Part shown: positions 1 to 6,917 of the stretch, piece by piece
How positions within the stretch are numbered: the stretch's first letter is position 1
How the letters are laid out: each line of letters begins with the position of its first letter
Source: Alphaproteobacteria bacterium HGW-Alphaproteobacteria-13
Lineage (GTDB): Bacteria > Pseudomonadota > Alphaproteobacteria > Sphingomonadales > Sphingomonadaceae
Reading direction: 5' to 3'
Assembly: GCA_002842935.1 (NCBI GenBank)
Contig: PHEM01000166.1
Coordinates: 1 to 6,917 of the forward strand
DNA length: 6,917 bases
Notes under the pieces: model-generated
Told to the model about the DNA's origin: nothing
Database searches by the model: none
What the model saw: only the letters and a program-made list of their open reading frames with translations
Position numbers and translations under genes: made by a program

Positions 1-120
1 CTCGCCGAATATGAAAAGGACCCCGAAGTGCTGGCGAAAAAGGCGATGGAGGTCGCCGCCGACATCTGCGTCTATACCAACGACCAGTTCACGTCCGAAA
101 CCATTGAAATCCGGGGCTGA
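1..120 (+). CDS. hslV: HslV (ClpQ) ATP-dependent protease peptidase subunit, C-terminal fragment
   Basis: The window opens inside this gene. Only the last 39 codons and the TGA stop at 118-120 are present, in frame 1. The visible peptide carries the ending typical of HslV: an acidic/lysine helix (EYEKDPEVLAKKAMEVAA) followed by DICVYTND and a short polar tail. In the family, HslV is a threonine peptidase related to the proteasome beta subunit. It forms a double hexameric ring in the cytoplasm and degrades proteins unfolded and fed in by HslU. The N-terminal catalytic threonine lies outside the window. hslU starts 6 bases after the stop, so the two are almost certainly cotranscribed. Identification rests on the tail motif plus the adjacent hslU and is secure despite the short fragment. 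Confidence 0.94.
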   Translation, partial: LAEYEKDPEVLAKKAMEVAADICVYTNDQFTSETIEIRG

Positions 121-126
121 CTCTCC

Positions 127-1428
127 ATGAACAAAGATTTGACTCCGAAGGCGATCGTCGCCGTACTGGACACGCATATCATCGGCCAGGACGCGGCGAA
201 GCGCGCGGTCGCAGTGGCGCTGCGCAACCGCTGGCGGCGCCAGCAGCTTGGTCCCGACCTGCGCGATGAGGTCAGCCCCAAGAATATCCTGATGATCGGT
301 CCCACGGGCTGCGGCAAGACGGAGATATCACGGCGGCTGGCGAAACTCGCCGACGCGCCCTTCATCAAGGTCGAGGCGACCAAGTTCACCGAGGTCGGCT
401 ATGTCGGCCGTGACGTCGAGCAGATCGCCCGCGATCTGGTGGAAGAAGCGGTGCGACTGGAAAAGGACCGCCGCCGCGAGGCCGTGCGCGCCGCCGCCGA
501 GGAAGCGGCGATGGAACGATTGCTCGATGCGTTGACCGGCAAGGGCGCGAGCGAGGCGACGCGCCAGAGTTTCCGCCAGCGCATCCGCGAAGGTCATCTC
601 GACGACAGCGAAGTCGAAATCGAAGTCGCCGACGCTCCGTCGATGCCGTTCGAACTGCCCGGCCAACCGGGACAGATGAGCATGATCAACCTGTCCGACA
701 TCCTCGGCAAGGCGATGGGCGGACCGCCCAAGAAGCGACGCAAGCTGTCGGTGCTGGAGGCCGCGACGCGGCTGATCGAGGAAGAGCAGGACAAGCGCCT
801 CGACCAGGATGACGTCGCGCGCGTCGCGCTCGCCGATGCGGAAGCGAACGGCATCGTCTTCCTCGACGAGATCGACAAGATCGCCGTCAGCGACGTGCGC
901 GGCGGATCGGTGAGCCGCGAGGGCGTGCAGCGCGACCTGCTGCCGCTGATCGAGGGCACGACGGTCGCGACCAAATATGGGCCGATGAAGACCGACCATG
1001 TGCTGTTCATCGCGTCGGGCGCCTTCCACGTCGCAAAGCCCAGCGACCTGCTGCCCGAGCTTCAGGGCCGCCTGCCGATCCGCGTCGAACTGGGCGCGCT
1101 GACCGAGGCGGATTTCGTCCGCATCCTGACCGAGACCAAGGCCGGACTGCCCGAGCAATATTCGGCGCTGATCGCGACCGAGGGCGTGACGCTGAGCTTC
1201 ACGCCGGACGCCATCGCCCGCGTCGCGAAACTGGCCGCCGAGGTCAATGAAAAGGTCGAGAATATCGGCGCCCGCCGCCTCCAGACGATCATGGAGCGGC
1301 TGGTCGAGGAGATCAGCTTCACGGCCGAGGACAAGGTGGGAACGGCGCTGGAGATCGACGCCGCCTATGTCGATGGCCAGCTCGCCGATGTCGTTGGGGA
1401 TACGGATCTCAGCAAATATGTGCTTTGA
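127..1428 (+). CDS. hslU: HslU (ClpY) AAA+ unfoldase subunit of the HslUV protease
   Basis: HslU is the hexameric ATPase that recognises, unfolds and threads substrates into HslV in the cytoplasm. The 433-residue product is of normal length. Visible landmarks are the N-terminal TPKAIVAVLD..IIGQ motif, Walker A GPTGCGKT (residues 58-65), the GYVG pore loop (91-94), and an intermediate I-domain from about 110 to 240, charged and helical, with PFELPGQPGQM in its second half. Further on are Walker B IVFLDEID (243-250), an arginine-finger region QGRLPIRV (313-320) and sensor-2 GARRL (381-385). The C-terminal DLSKYVL matches the tail that docks into HslV pockets on activation. The ATG at 127 is chosen because it gives the family N-terminus; a GGGG at 113-116 inside the end of hslV may serve as its ribosome binding site. 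It is the second gene of hslVU. The operon promoter is upstream of the window. No canonical terminator follows; instead a long palindromic repeat begins 17 bases after the stop. Confidence 0.98.
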   Translation: MNKDLTPKAIVAVLDTHIIGQDAAKRAVAVALRNRWRRQQLGPDLRDEVSPKNILMIGPTGCGKTEISRRLAKLADAPFIKVEATKFTEVGYVGRDVEQIARDLVEEAVRLEKDRRREAVRAAAEEAAMERLLDALTGKGASEATRQSFRQRIREGHLDDSEVEIEVADAPSMPFELPGQPGQMSMINLSDILGKAMGGPPKKRRKLSVLEAATRLIEEEQDKRLDQDDVARVALADAEANGIVFLDEIDKIAVSDVRGGSVSREGVQRDLLPLIEGTTVATKYGPMKTDHVLFIASGAFHVAKPSDLLPELQGRLPIRVELGALTEADFVRILTETKAGLPEQYSALIATEGVTLSFTPDAIARVAKLAAEVNEKVENIGARRLQTIMERLVEEISFTAEDKVGTALEIDAAYVDGQLADVVGDTDLSKYVL

Positions 1429-1444
1429 CCGGGCTAAATTCAAA

Positions 1445-1567
1445 AACCGTTGGTCCTGAGGAGGGGCTGAGCGAAGTCGAAGACCCGTCTCGAAGGACGC
1501 TGGCGCGGCGCCAAGTCCTTCGAGACGCCATTTCGACAAGCTCAATGGCTCCTCAGGACCAACGGTT
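1445..1567. repeat. REPIN-like composite palindrome (two inverted REP-type hairpins)
   Basis: A roughly 123-base imperfect palindrome. The outer arms, 1445-1463 and 1549-1567, are perfect 19-base inverted repeats. Inner arms 1486-1498 and 1515-1527 pair perfectly over 13 bases, and the centre (1501-1505 with 1509-1513) closes a GC-rich tip. It is better read as two inverted copies of a ~45-base unit, 1453-1498 on + and 1515-1559 on -. Each unit starts GTCCTGAGGAG and ends CGTCTCGAAGGAC and can fold by itself. The loops carry TGAGCGAAGTCGAA in one copy and TGAGCTTGTCGAA in the other. Such TGAGC..GTCGAA units are, from memory, abundant dispersed repeats in sphingomonads. There is no T-tract after the 3' arm, so it is not a classical intrinsic terminator, but the transcript could fold strongly and protect or attenuate the 3' end of hslVU mRNA. 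No transposase is present here. Confidence 0.85.
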
Positions 1568-1608
1568 CAATATCGTAGAGGCAAGGCCGTCCGTCCACCG
1601 AACTTCAT

Positions 1609-1638
1609 TTGACTTTCGCGCGCCGTCAATGCGATGAA
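1609..1638 (+). promoter_or_regulatory. Possible promoter for the rodZ-type gene
   Basis: TTGACT at 1609-1614 matches the sigma-70 -35 consensus at five of six positions and lies in the spacer between the palindromic repeat and rodZ. The best -10 candidates at suitable spacing are weak: GATGAA at 1633-1638 after 18 bases, or TGCGAT at 1630-1635 after 15 bases. The position fits a start site around 1645, just upstream of the dyad at 1651-1678. A separate promoter is plausible because the gap to hslU is 260 bases and includes a long hairpin. The poor -10 keeps confidence low. Confidence 0.25.
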
Positions 1639-1650
1639 CGGCGGGGCGCG

Positions 1651-1678
1651 GTCGCCACGGGTTGCAACCGGCCGCGAC
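1651..1678. promoter_or_regulatory. Bipartite dyad symmetry (operator-like) before rodZ
   Basis: A 10-base perfect palindrome, GGTTGCAACC at 1660-1669, is flanked symmetrically by the complementary pentamers GTCGC (1651-1655) and GCGAC (1674-1678), each 4 bases away. All share the centre between 1664 and 1665. The element ends where the ribosome binding site (CGGAGA, 1678-1683) begins. Because the inner palindrome has no loop, a dimeric DNA-binding protein is a more natural reader than an RNA hairpin. The regulator is unknown, and some dyad content is expected by chance in GC-rich DNA. Confidence 0.4.
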
Positions 1679-1688
1679 GGAGACAGCA

Positions 1689-2546
1689 ATGACGGATGAG
1701 GACGCCCCGGCACAGGGCGAGTTGGCGATCACGCGGACCGGCGATCGTTTGCGCATCGCGCGCGAGGCGGCGGGCCTGTCGCTCGCCGATGTGGCGACGC
1801 GCACGCGCATCACCCAGCGCCATTTGGAAGCGATCGAGAAATCCGAATTTTCCGAACTGCCGGGCCGCACCTATGTCACGGGATTCGCGCGCGCCTATGC
1901 CCGCGCGGTCGACTTGCCCGAAGCCGAGATCGGCGCCGACGTCCGCCGCGAACTGGAAGAAGAACAATATGGCGCGCGGCCGGCTTACGAAGCCTATGAG
2001 CCGACCGATCCCGCGCGTCTTCCCACGGCGCGGCTCGCCTGGACGCTGGTCATCGTCACGCTGCTGCTCGCTTCGGCCTATGGCGTGTGGCGCTTCCTGT
2101 CGGTCGAGCCTGACGAGGCGCTGATCGCGGCGCAGAACCGCGACGCCGACGCATCCGAAGCGCCCGCGACGGACGCGAGCGGGACCGCCGCCGTCAAGGG
2201 CGGAAACGCCGCCGCCGTGCCCGCCAACGCCCCGGTCGTGCTGACCGCCGTCGGATCGGCGTCGGTGTGGATCGGCTTTGACGACGCGACGGGCAAGACC
2301 GAAAACTGGCGGACGCTCGACCCCGGCGAAACCTATGAGGTTCCGCCCGCCTATATCGAGCAGTTCACGCTGCGCACCAGCCGCGCGCAGGCGCTCAAGA
2401 TCACGGTTGGCGGCCGCGAGGTCGGACAGATCGGTCCCGCCGACACGCTGGTGAAGGCCATTTCGCTGAAACCCACGGACCTGTTGACCGAGACCGGCAC
2501 CGGCGCGGCCGCCAGCCCGCAGGCGGCGCCGAAAGCCAAAAGATAG
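1689..2546 (+). CDS. rodZ: RodZ-type protein: helix-turn-helix, single membrane span, DUF4115-like C-terminal domain
   Basis: This 285-residue protein has the RodZ architecture. A cytoplasmic Xre-like helix-turn-helix domain spans about residues 15-76 and includes LRIAREAAGLSLADVATRT and the RodZ-typical LPGRTYVTGFARAYA. A single membrane span follows at about 116-137 (LAWTLVIVTLLLASAYGVWRFL). Next is an Ala/Asp-rich flexible linker (about 138-181), then a periplasmic beta-rich domain at about 182-266 resembling DUF4115. Its markers are VWIGFDDATGK, LDPGETYEVP, and TVGGREVGQIGP. In characterised bacteria RodZ links the MreB cytoskeleton, through its HTH fold, to the peptidoglycan elongation machinery and maintains rod shape. 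The ATG at 1689 is preferred over an upstream in-frame TTG (1662) because CGGAGA lies 5 bases before it and the TTG sits inside a palindrome. The adjacent cpoB gene fits an envelope-morphogenesis role. The MreB partnership is inferred from the family; an uncharacterised HTH membrane regulator remains possible. Confidence 0.86.
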   Translation: MTDEDAPAQGELAITRTGDRLRIAREAAGLSLADVATRTRITQRHLEAIEKSEFSELPGRTYVTGFARAYARAVDLPEAEIGADVRRELEEEQYGARPAYEAYEPTDPARLPTARLAWTLVIVTLLLASAYGVWRFLSVEPDEALIAAQNRDADASEAPATDASGTAAVKGGNAAAVPANAPVVLTAVGSASVWIGFDDATGKTENWRTLDPGETYEVPPAYIEQFTLRTSRAQALKITVGGREVGQIGPADTLVKAISLKPTDLLTETGTGAAASPQAAPKAKR

Positions 2547-2618
2547 GTTCGGCTCCGCCCGGCTTGCTTTTTCCGGGGACGTTCCGGCCCGCGCGAACGG
2601 CGGCGCGCCGATTTTGGT

Positions 2619-2676
2619 TTGCGCTGGCGATGCTAGCGGCGTTATGACGGCGATGGTTAATATTCGCGGTTAATAT
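2619..2676 (+). promoter_or_regulatory. Possible promoter and direct-repeat region upstream of cpoB
   Basis: The 149 bases between rodZ and cpoB hold no gene. TTGCGC (2619-2624) followed after 18 bases by TATGAC (2643-2648) is a weak sigma-70-like pair. Just downstream is an AT-rich patch, unusual in this GC-rich region, with two identical 9-mers GGTTAATAT at 2655-2663 and 2668-2676, 13 bases apart. The repeat could be a binding site for a regulator of cpoB-tilS. It contains two TTAA tetramers separated by 9 bases, close to but not matching the CtrA pattern TTAA-N7-TTAA. Functional assignment is tentative. Confidence 0.3.
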
Positions 2677-2695
2677 GTGGGGGTCGTGACGGCAG

Positions 2696-3634
2696 ATGAT
2701 GAAGCGGCATATCTTTTTTCTCGGCGCGGCGGCGATGGCCCTGTCGGCAACGCCCGGCTGGGCGCAGCAGGCCGGGCTGGACAAGCGCGTCGAACGGCTC
2801 GAAAAGGAGATGCGCGCCGTGCAGCGCTCGGTCTTTCCGGGCGGCAGTCCGACCTTCTTCGAAGGCGAGATCGCGCCCGACAATGTGACGGGAGAGCGCG
2901 CCCGCAGCGCCGCCCCGGTCATCGACCTGACGGCGCGCGTCGACGCGCTCGAGGCGCAGCTTCAGTCGCTGACGGGACAGACAGAGCAAAACGCTTATCA
3001 GCTTCGCGAACTGGAAAAGCAGTTCACGGCCTATAAGGCCGAGATGGACAAGCGTTTCGCCGAACCGGCGGCGGCGCCCGCCGCCCTGACGCCGGCCGCG
3101 GCAACGCCCCCGGCCACCGTCCCGACCACGACCGCCGCGGCTGCCCCGGCGAAGAAACCGGCGGAAAAACCGGCCGCCGCCGCCGCGTCCACGCCCGATG
3201 CCGCGCGGCTGGCACTGGTGAAGAAAGTCGAGATTCCCGCCACGGGAAACGAGACCCAGGACGCCTATGACTATGGCTTTCGCCTCTGGAACGCCAAGCT
3301 CTATCCCGAGGCACAGGCCCAGCTCAGGCAGGTGGTCGAGAAATGGCCGAAGAGCGGCACGGCCAGCTATGCCCAGAACCTGCTCGGCCGCGCCTATCTG
3401 GACGAAGGCAAGCCGAGCCTGGCCGCCGTCGCCTTCTATAATAATTACAAGGACCGCCCCAGCGGCGCGCGCGCGCCGCACAGCCTGATGTACATGGGCA
3501 TCGCGCTCGACAGGCTCGGCCGCAAGGCCGACGCCTGCAAGGCCTTCCGCGAGCTTGAGGAGGTCTATGGCGACAAGGCGCCGCAGGATGTCCGCACCGA
3601 TGCCGCCGCCGCAAAAGCAAAAGCAGGCTGCTGA
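2696..3634 (+). CDS. cpoB: CpoB/YbgF-type periplasmic coiled-coil and TPR protein (Tol-Pal associated)
   Basis: CpoB, formerly YbgF, is a periplasmic protein. In E. coli it binds TolA and PBP1B and coordinates outer-membrane constriction with septal peptidoglycan synthesis. The 312-residue product has the expected domain order. A signal peptide spans about residues 1-23 (MMKR start, hydrophobic core, likely cleavage GWA|QQ). Coiled-coil segments follow (about 26-45 and 76-120, for example LDKRVERLEKEM and LEAQLQSL). Next is an Ala/Pro/Thr-rich linker (about 122-170), then a C-terminal TPR domain (about 187-310) with DAYDYGFRLWNAKLYPEAQAQL, YAQNLLGRAYLDEGKPSLAAVAF and SLMYMGIALDRLGRKADACKAF. 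Two adjacent ATGs (2696 and 2699) are equally possible starts; the upstream GGGGG at 2679-2683 is a mediocre ribosome binding site. The 3' end overlaps tilS, implying cotranscription. In many alphaproteobacteria this gene follows tolB-pal; here rodZ precedes it instead. Confidence 0.9.
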   Translation: MMKRHIFFLGAAAMALSATPGWAQQAGLDKRVERLEKEMRAVQRSVFPGGSPTFFEGEIAPDNVTGERARSAAPVIDLTARVDALEAQLQSLTGQTEQNAYQLRELEKQFTAYKAEMDKRFAEPAAAPAALTPAAATPPATVPTTTAAAAPAKKPAEKPAAAAASTPDAARLALVKKVEIPATGNETQDAYDYGFRLWNAKLYPEAQAQLRQVVEKWPKSGTASYAQNLLGRAYLDEGKPSLAAVAFYNNYKDRPSGARAPHSLMYMGIALDRLGRKADACKAFRELEEVYGDKAPQDVRTDAAAAKAKAGC

Positions 3635-4595
3635 CGCCCACGCCGCCGTCGAACGGCTGGGCGGCGACCTCGCGTCGCTGCTGGGGACGGACTGGCAGGA
3701 GCGGCGGCTCGGGGTCGCCGTGTCGGGAGGTCCCGATTCCATGGCCCTGTTGTGGCTGGCGGCGTCGCTGCTGCCCGGACAGGTCCGGGCGGCGACGGTC
3801 GACCACGGCCTGCGTCCCGGCTCCGACGACGAGGCGCGCATGGTGGCGAGCTTCTGCGAGCGCGAGCATATCCCGCACGCGACCTTGCGCCCGCCGCAGC
3901 CGATCGGCGGCTCGCTTCAGGCGGCCGCGCGCGCCGAGCGCTATCGCCTGCTCGAACAATGGCGGCAGGCGAACGATCTCGACCATATCGTCACGGCGCA
4001 TCATGCCGACGATCAGCTGGAGACGATGGTGATGCGCCTCAACCGCGCGAGCGGCGTCGGCGGGCTGGCGGCGATCCGCGCGCGCAACGGCGCCGTGCTG
4101 CGCCCGCTGCTCCACTGGCGCCGCCGCGACCTGACCGCGATCACGCTGGAGAACGACCTGCCCTTCGTCGATGACCCGTCGAACAGCGACAGGCGTTTCG
4201 ACCGCGCCCGGCTGCGCCACGCGCTGCAATCGCAGTCGGTCATCGATCCCGAGGCGGCCGCGCGCTCGGCGCGCTGGCTGGCCGAGGCCGATGACGCGAT
4301 CGGCTGGGCCGCGCGGCGGCTGATCGCGGGCTGGCCCGACGCCGCCGACATCGGCGTGATCCGCGACGAAGCCTATCCGGCGGAAATATTCCGCCGCATC
4401 GTCGCGCTGCGGCTGCGCGCCAACGATCCCCGGCTGGCGTTGCGCGGCGCGGCGCTGGGCGGCGTGATCGAGGCGATGCACGCGGGACGCCGCGCGATGG
4501 TCGGCGCGTTGCTGATCGACGCGGTGGCCGATCCCGACGTCCCGATCTGGCGCATTTCCCGCGCGCCGCAGCGGAAAGACGTGAAAAAGGGCTGA
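3600..4595 (+). CDS. tilS: TilS, tRNA(Ile)-lysidine synthetase
   Basis: TilS uses ATP to join lysine to C34 of tRNA-Ile with a CAU anticodon, switching its decoding from AUG to AUA and its charging from Met to Ile. It is cytoplasmic and normally essential. From the 3600 start the protein has 331 residues. The PP-loop SGGPDS is at 42-47 in GVAVSGGPDSMALL. VDHGLR follows at 67-72, HHADDQLET at 134-142, VLRPLL at 166-171 and DDPSNSDRRFDRARLRH at 191-207. It ends with GRRAMVGALL...WRISRAPQRK. It is a short form lacking the extra C-terminal domains of the 432-residue E. coli enzyme. The start is uncertain: in-frame ATGs lie at 3567, 3588 and 3600. The 3567 ATG follows a strong GAGGAGG (3557-3563) at only 3 bases and would overlap cpoB by 68 bases; 3600 gives the N-terminus closest to the family and a 35-base overlap. 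Either way it is tightly coupled to cpoB. Confidence 0.93.
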   Translation: MPPPQKQKQAADAHAAVERLGGDLASLLGTDWQERRLGVAVSGGPDSMALLWLAASLLPGQVRAATVDHGLRPGSDDEARMVASFCEREHIPHATLRPPQPIGGSLQAAARAERYRLLEQWRQANDLDHIVTAHHADDQLETMVMRLNRASGVGGLAAIRARNGAVLRPLLHWRRRDLTAITLENDLPFVDDPSNSDRRFDRARLRHALQSQSVIDPEAAARSARWLAEADDAIGWAARRLIAGWPDAADIGVIRDEAYPAEIFRRIVALRLRANDPRLALRGAALGGVIEAMHAGRRAMVGALLIDAVADPDVPIWRISRAPQRKDVKKG

Positions 4596-4602
4596 TTGGC
4601 GC

Positions 4603-4631
4603 ATTGTCATTTAACGCGATTATCCTATCTT
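4603..4631 (+). promoter_or_regulatory. Promoter of ftsH, sigma-70-like and RpoH-like
   Basis: The 94 bases between tilS and ftsH contain TTGTCA (4604-4609; five of six matches to the -35 consensus), 16 bases, then TATCTT (4626-4631; four of six matches to the -10 consensus). The same DNA reads ATTG (4603-4606), 17 bases, CCTATCT (4624-4630). That closely fits the alphaproteobacterial heat-shock pattern I recall as CTTG-N17/18-CYTATNT. Transcription from here would give an untranslated leader of about 50 bases before ftsH. ftsH is heat-shock regulated in several bacteria, so dual recognition by housekeeping and RpoH sigma factors is plausible but inferred. Confidence 0.5.
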
Positions 4632-4689
4632 GTGAGGATGAGCGCGGCGCGGCGATTTCGCGTTTCGCGCAGTTTTGGAAAGAAGCCGG

Positions 4690-6632
<1,943 letters not shown>

Positions 6633-6636
<4 letters not shown>

Positions 6637-6917
6637 CGGGCGCAAGGGCGAAACGGCTCGTCGAGGCGCCGGTCGCGGCGCTCGGCGCGGGCGTCCTGCT
6701 GTGCGGCATGGCGCCTGGCGACATGAACATCGCCGCCTTTCTGACGCGCGCGGACTCCATCGCCCGGCTCGGCCCGCTGGCGCTGGCGACGCCCGAGGGC
6801 CACCGGTTGAAAGGCGAAGTCGTCGCCGCCGCGCAGCGATACAAGGCGCGCATCGACGCGCAGCGCAGGGCGGGCGTGCGGACGACCAGTTGCCCCCCCG
6901 AAACCGGATCGATGGAA
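6633..6917 (+). CDS. Unrecognised small exported or membrane-anchored protein, partial (runs off the window end)
   Basis: An open frame of 95 codons starts at the ATG inside the ATGA overlap with the ftsH stop and stays open to the last base, so its 3' end is missing. AAGG at 6626-6629 lies only 3 bases upstream, fitting translational coupling to ftsH. The N-terminus looks like a secretion signal or anchor: basic RAKR (5-8), then a hydrophobic stretch at about 12-27 (APVAALGAGVLLCGMA). The VLLC context is not a proper lipobox because Leu precedes Cys24. After it come a short helix-like AAFLTRADSIARLGPLAL, a region EVVAAAQRYKARIDAQRRAG, and TTSCPP near residue 87. The pattern of FL.RAD at the start and CPP later resembles conserved hypothetical proteins I associate with sphingomonads, perhaps Rap1a/Tai-like, but I cannot confirm this. 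No function is assigned. Codon bias matches its neighbours, which supports it being a real gene. Confidence 0.7.

Noticed and set aside
328..1545. Long open frame (405 codons) on the minus strand opposite hslU
   Set aside because: It mirrors the codon bias of hslU, is rich in Arg/Leu/Gln/His low-complexity sequence with no domain, and runs through the palindromic repeat. It is a typical GC-rich antisense shadow.
2531..2617. Possible intrinsic terminator after rodZ (T5 tract near 2571-2575; GC-rich inverted stretch before ATTTT near 2587-2615)
   Set aside because: The candidate stems are short, interrupted or have poor loops, and no stable hairpin directly precedes a T-run. Not supported well enough to annotate.
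2657..2673. CtrA binding site before cpoB
   Set aside because: The two TTAA elements are separated by 9 rather than the standard 7 bases, so it is kept only as an unassigned direct repeat.
2657..3841. Minus-strand open frame opposite cpoB with a Gly/Arg-rich section
   Set aside because: The Gly/Arg repeats are the complement of the Ala/Pro linker of CpoB; no independent coding evidence.
4620..4628. TTATCCTAT resembling a DnaA box
   Set aside because: Only the first six bases match TTATCCACA, it is single, and it is better explained as part of the ftsH promoter -10 region.
4671..4683. TTTT next to GGAAAGA before ftsH, considered as a fourU-type RNA thermometer
   Set aside because: The U-run is immediately adjacent to the Shine-Dalgarno, leaving no loop for pairing, and no alternative stem covering the site is convincing.
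6696..6710. Lipoprotein signal (VLLC at Cys24) in the last gene
   Set aside because: The residue before Cys is Leu, which does not fit the lipobox requirement for Gly, Ala or Ser.

Overview
The window looks like a stretch of core chromosome from an alphaproteobacterium, most likely a sphingomonad (Sphingomonadales, Sphingopyxis-like). Pointers are the high GC content with strong G/C third-position bias, the sequences of the encoded proteins, the order cpoB-tilS-ftsH, and a palindromic intergenic repeat whose loops carry the TGAGC..GTCGAA core that I remember as common in sphingomonad intergenic regions. The genus is inferred from pattern recognition, not from a search. All recognised genes are on the + strand.

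Layout: positions 1-120 are the 3' end of hslV (peptidase of the HslUV protease), followed after 6 bases by complete hslU (127-1428), its AAA+ unfoldase. A 260-base gap follows. It holds a ~123-base two-copy palindromic repeat (REPIN-like, 1445-1567), a possible -35 element, and a bipartite dyad (1651-1678) just before the next ribosome binding site. Next is a RodZ-type gene (1689-2546: cytoplasmic helix-turn-helix, one membrane span, periplasmic DUF4115-like domain). A 149-base gap with an AT-rich direct repeat precedes cpoB/ybgF (2696-3634, periplasmic coiled-coil/TPR protein). Its end overlaps tilS (about 3600-4595, tRNA-Ile lysidine synthetase). A 94-base gap with a good promoter candidate, also resembling the alphaproteobacterial RpoH heat-shock consensus, leads into ftsH (4690-6636, membrane AAA+ metalloprotease). 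Its stop codon overlaps the start of a further exported or membrane-anchored small protein (6633 to beyond the window end) that I do not recognise with certainty.

Functionally the window has two ATP-dependent proteases of the heat-shock/quality-control network (HslUV and FtsH) flanking two cell-envelope morphogenesis/division genes (rodZ, cpoB) and one essential tRNA-modification gene (tilS). There is no sign of a mobile element with a transposase, a phage, a CRISPR array, a defence system or an RNA gene. I see no previously undescribed multi-gene system. The points of most interest are the REPIN-like palindrome with its compensated inner stems, the RpoH-like ftsH promoter, the dyad before rodZ, and the small protein apparently translationally coupled to ftsH.
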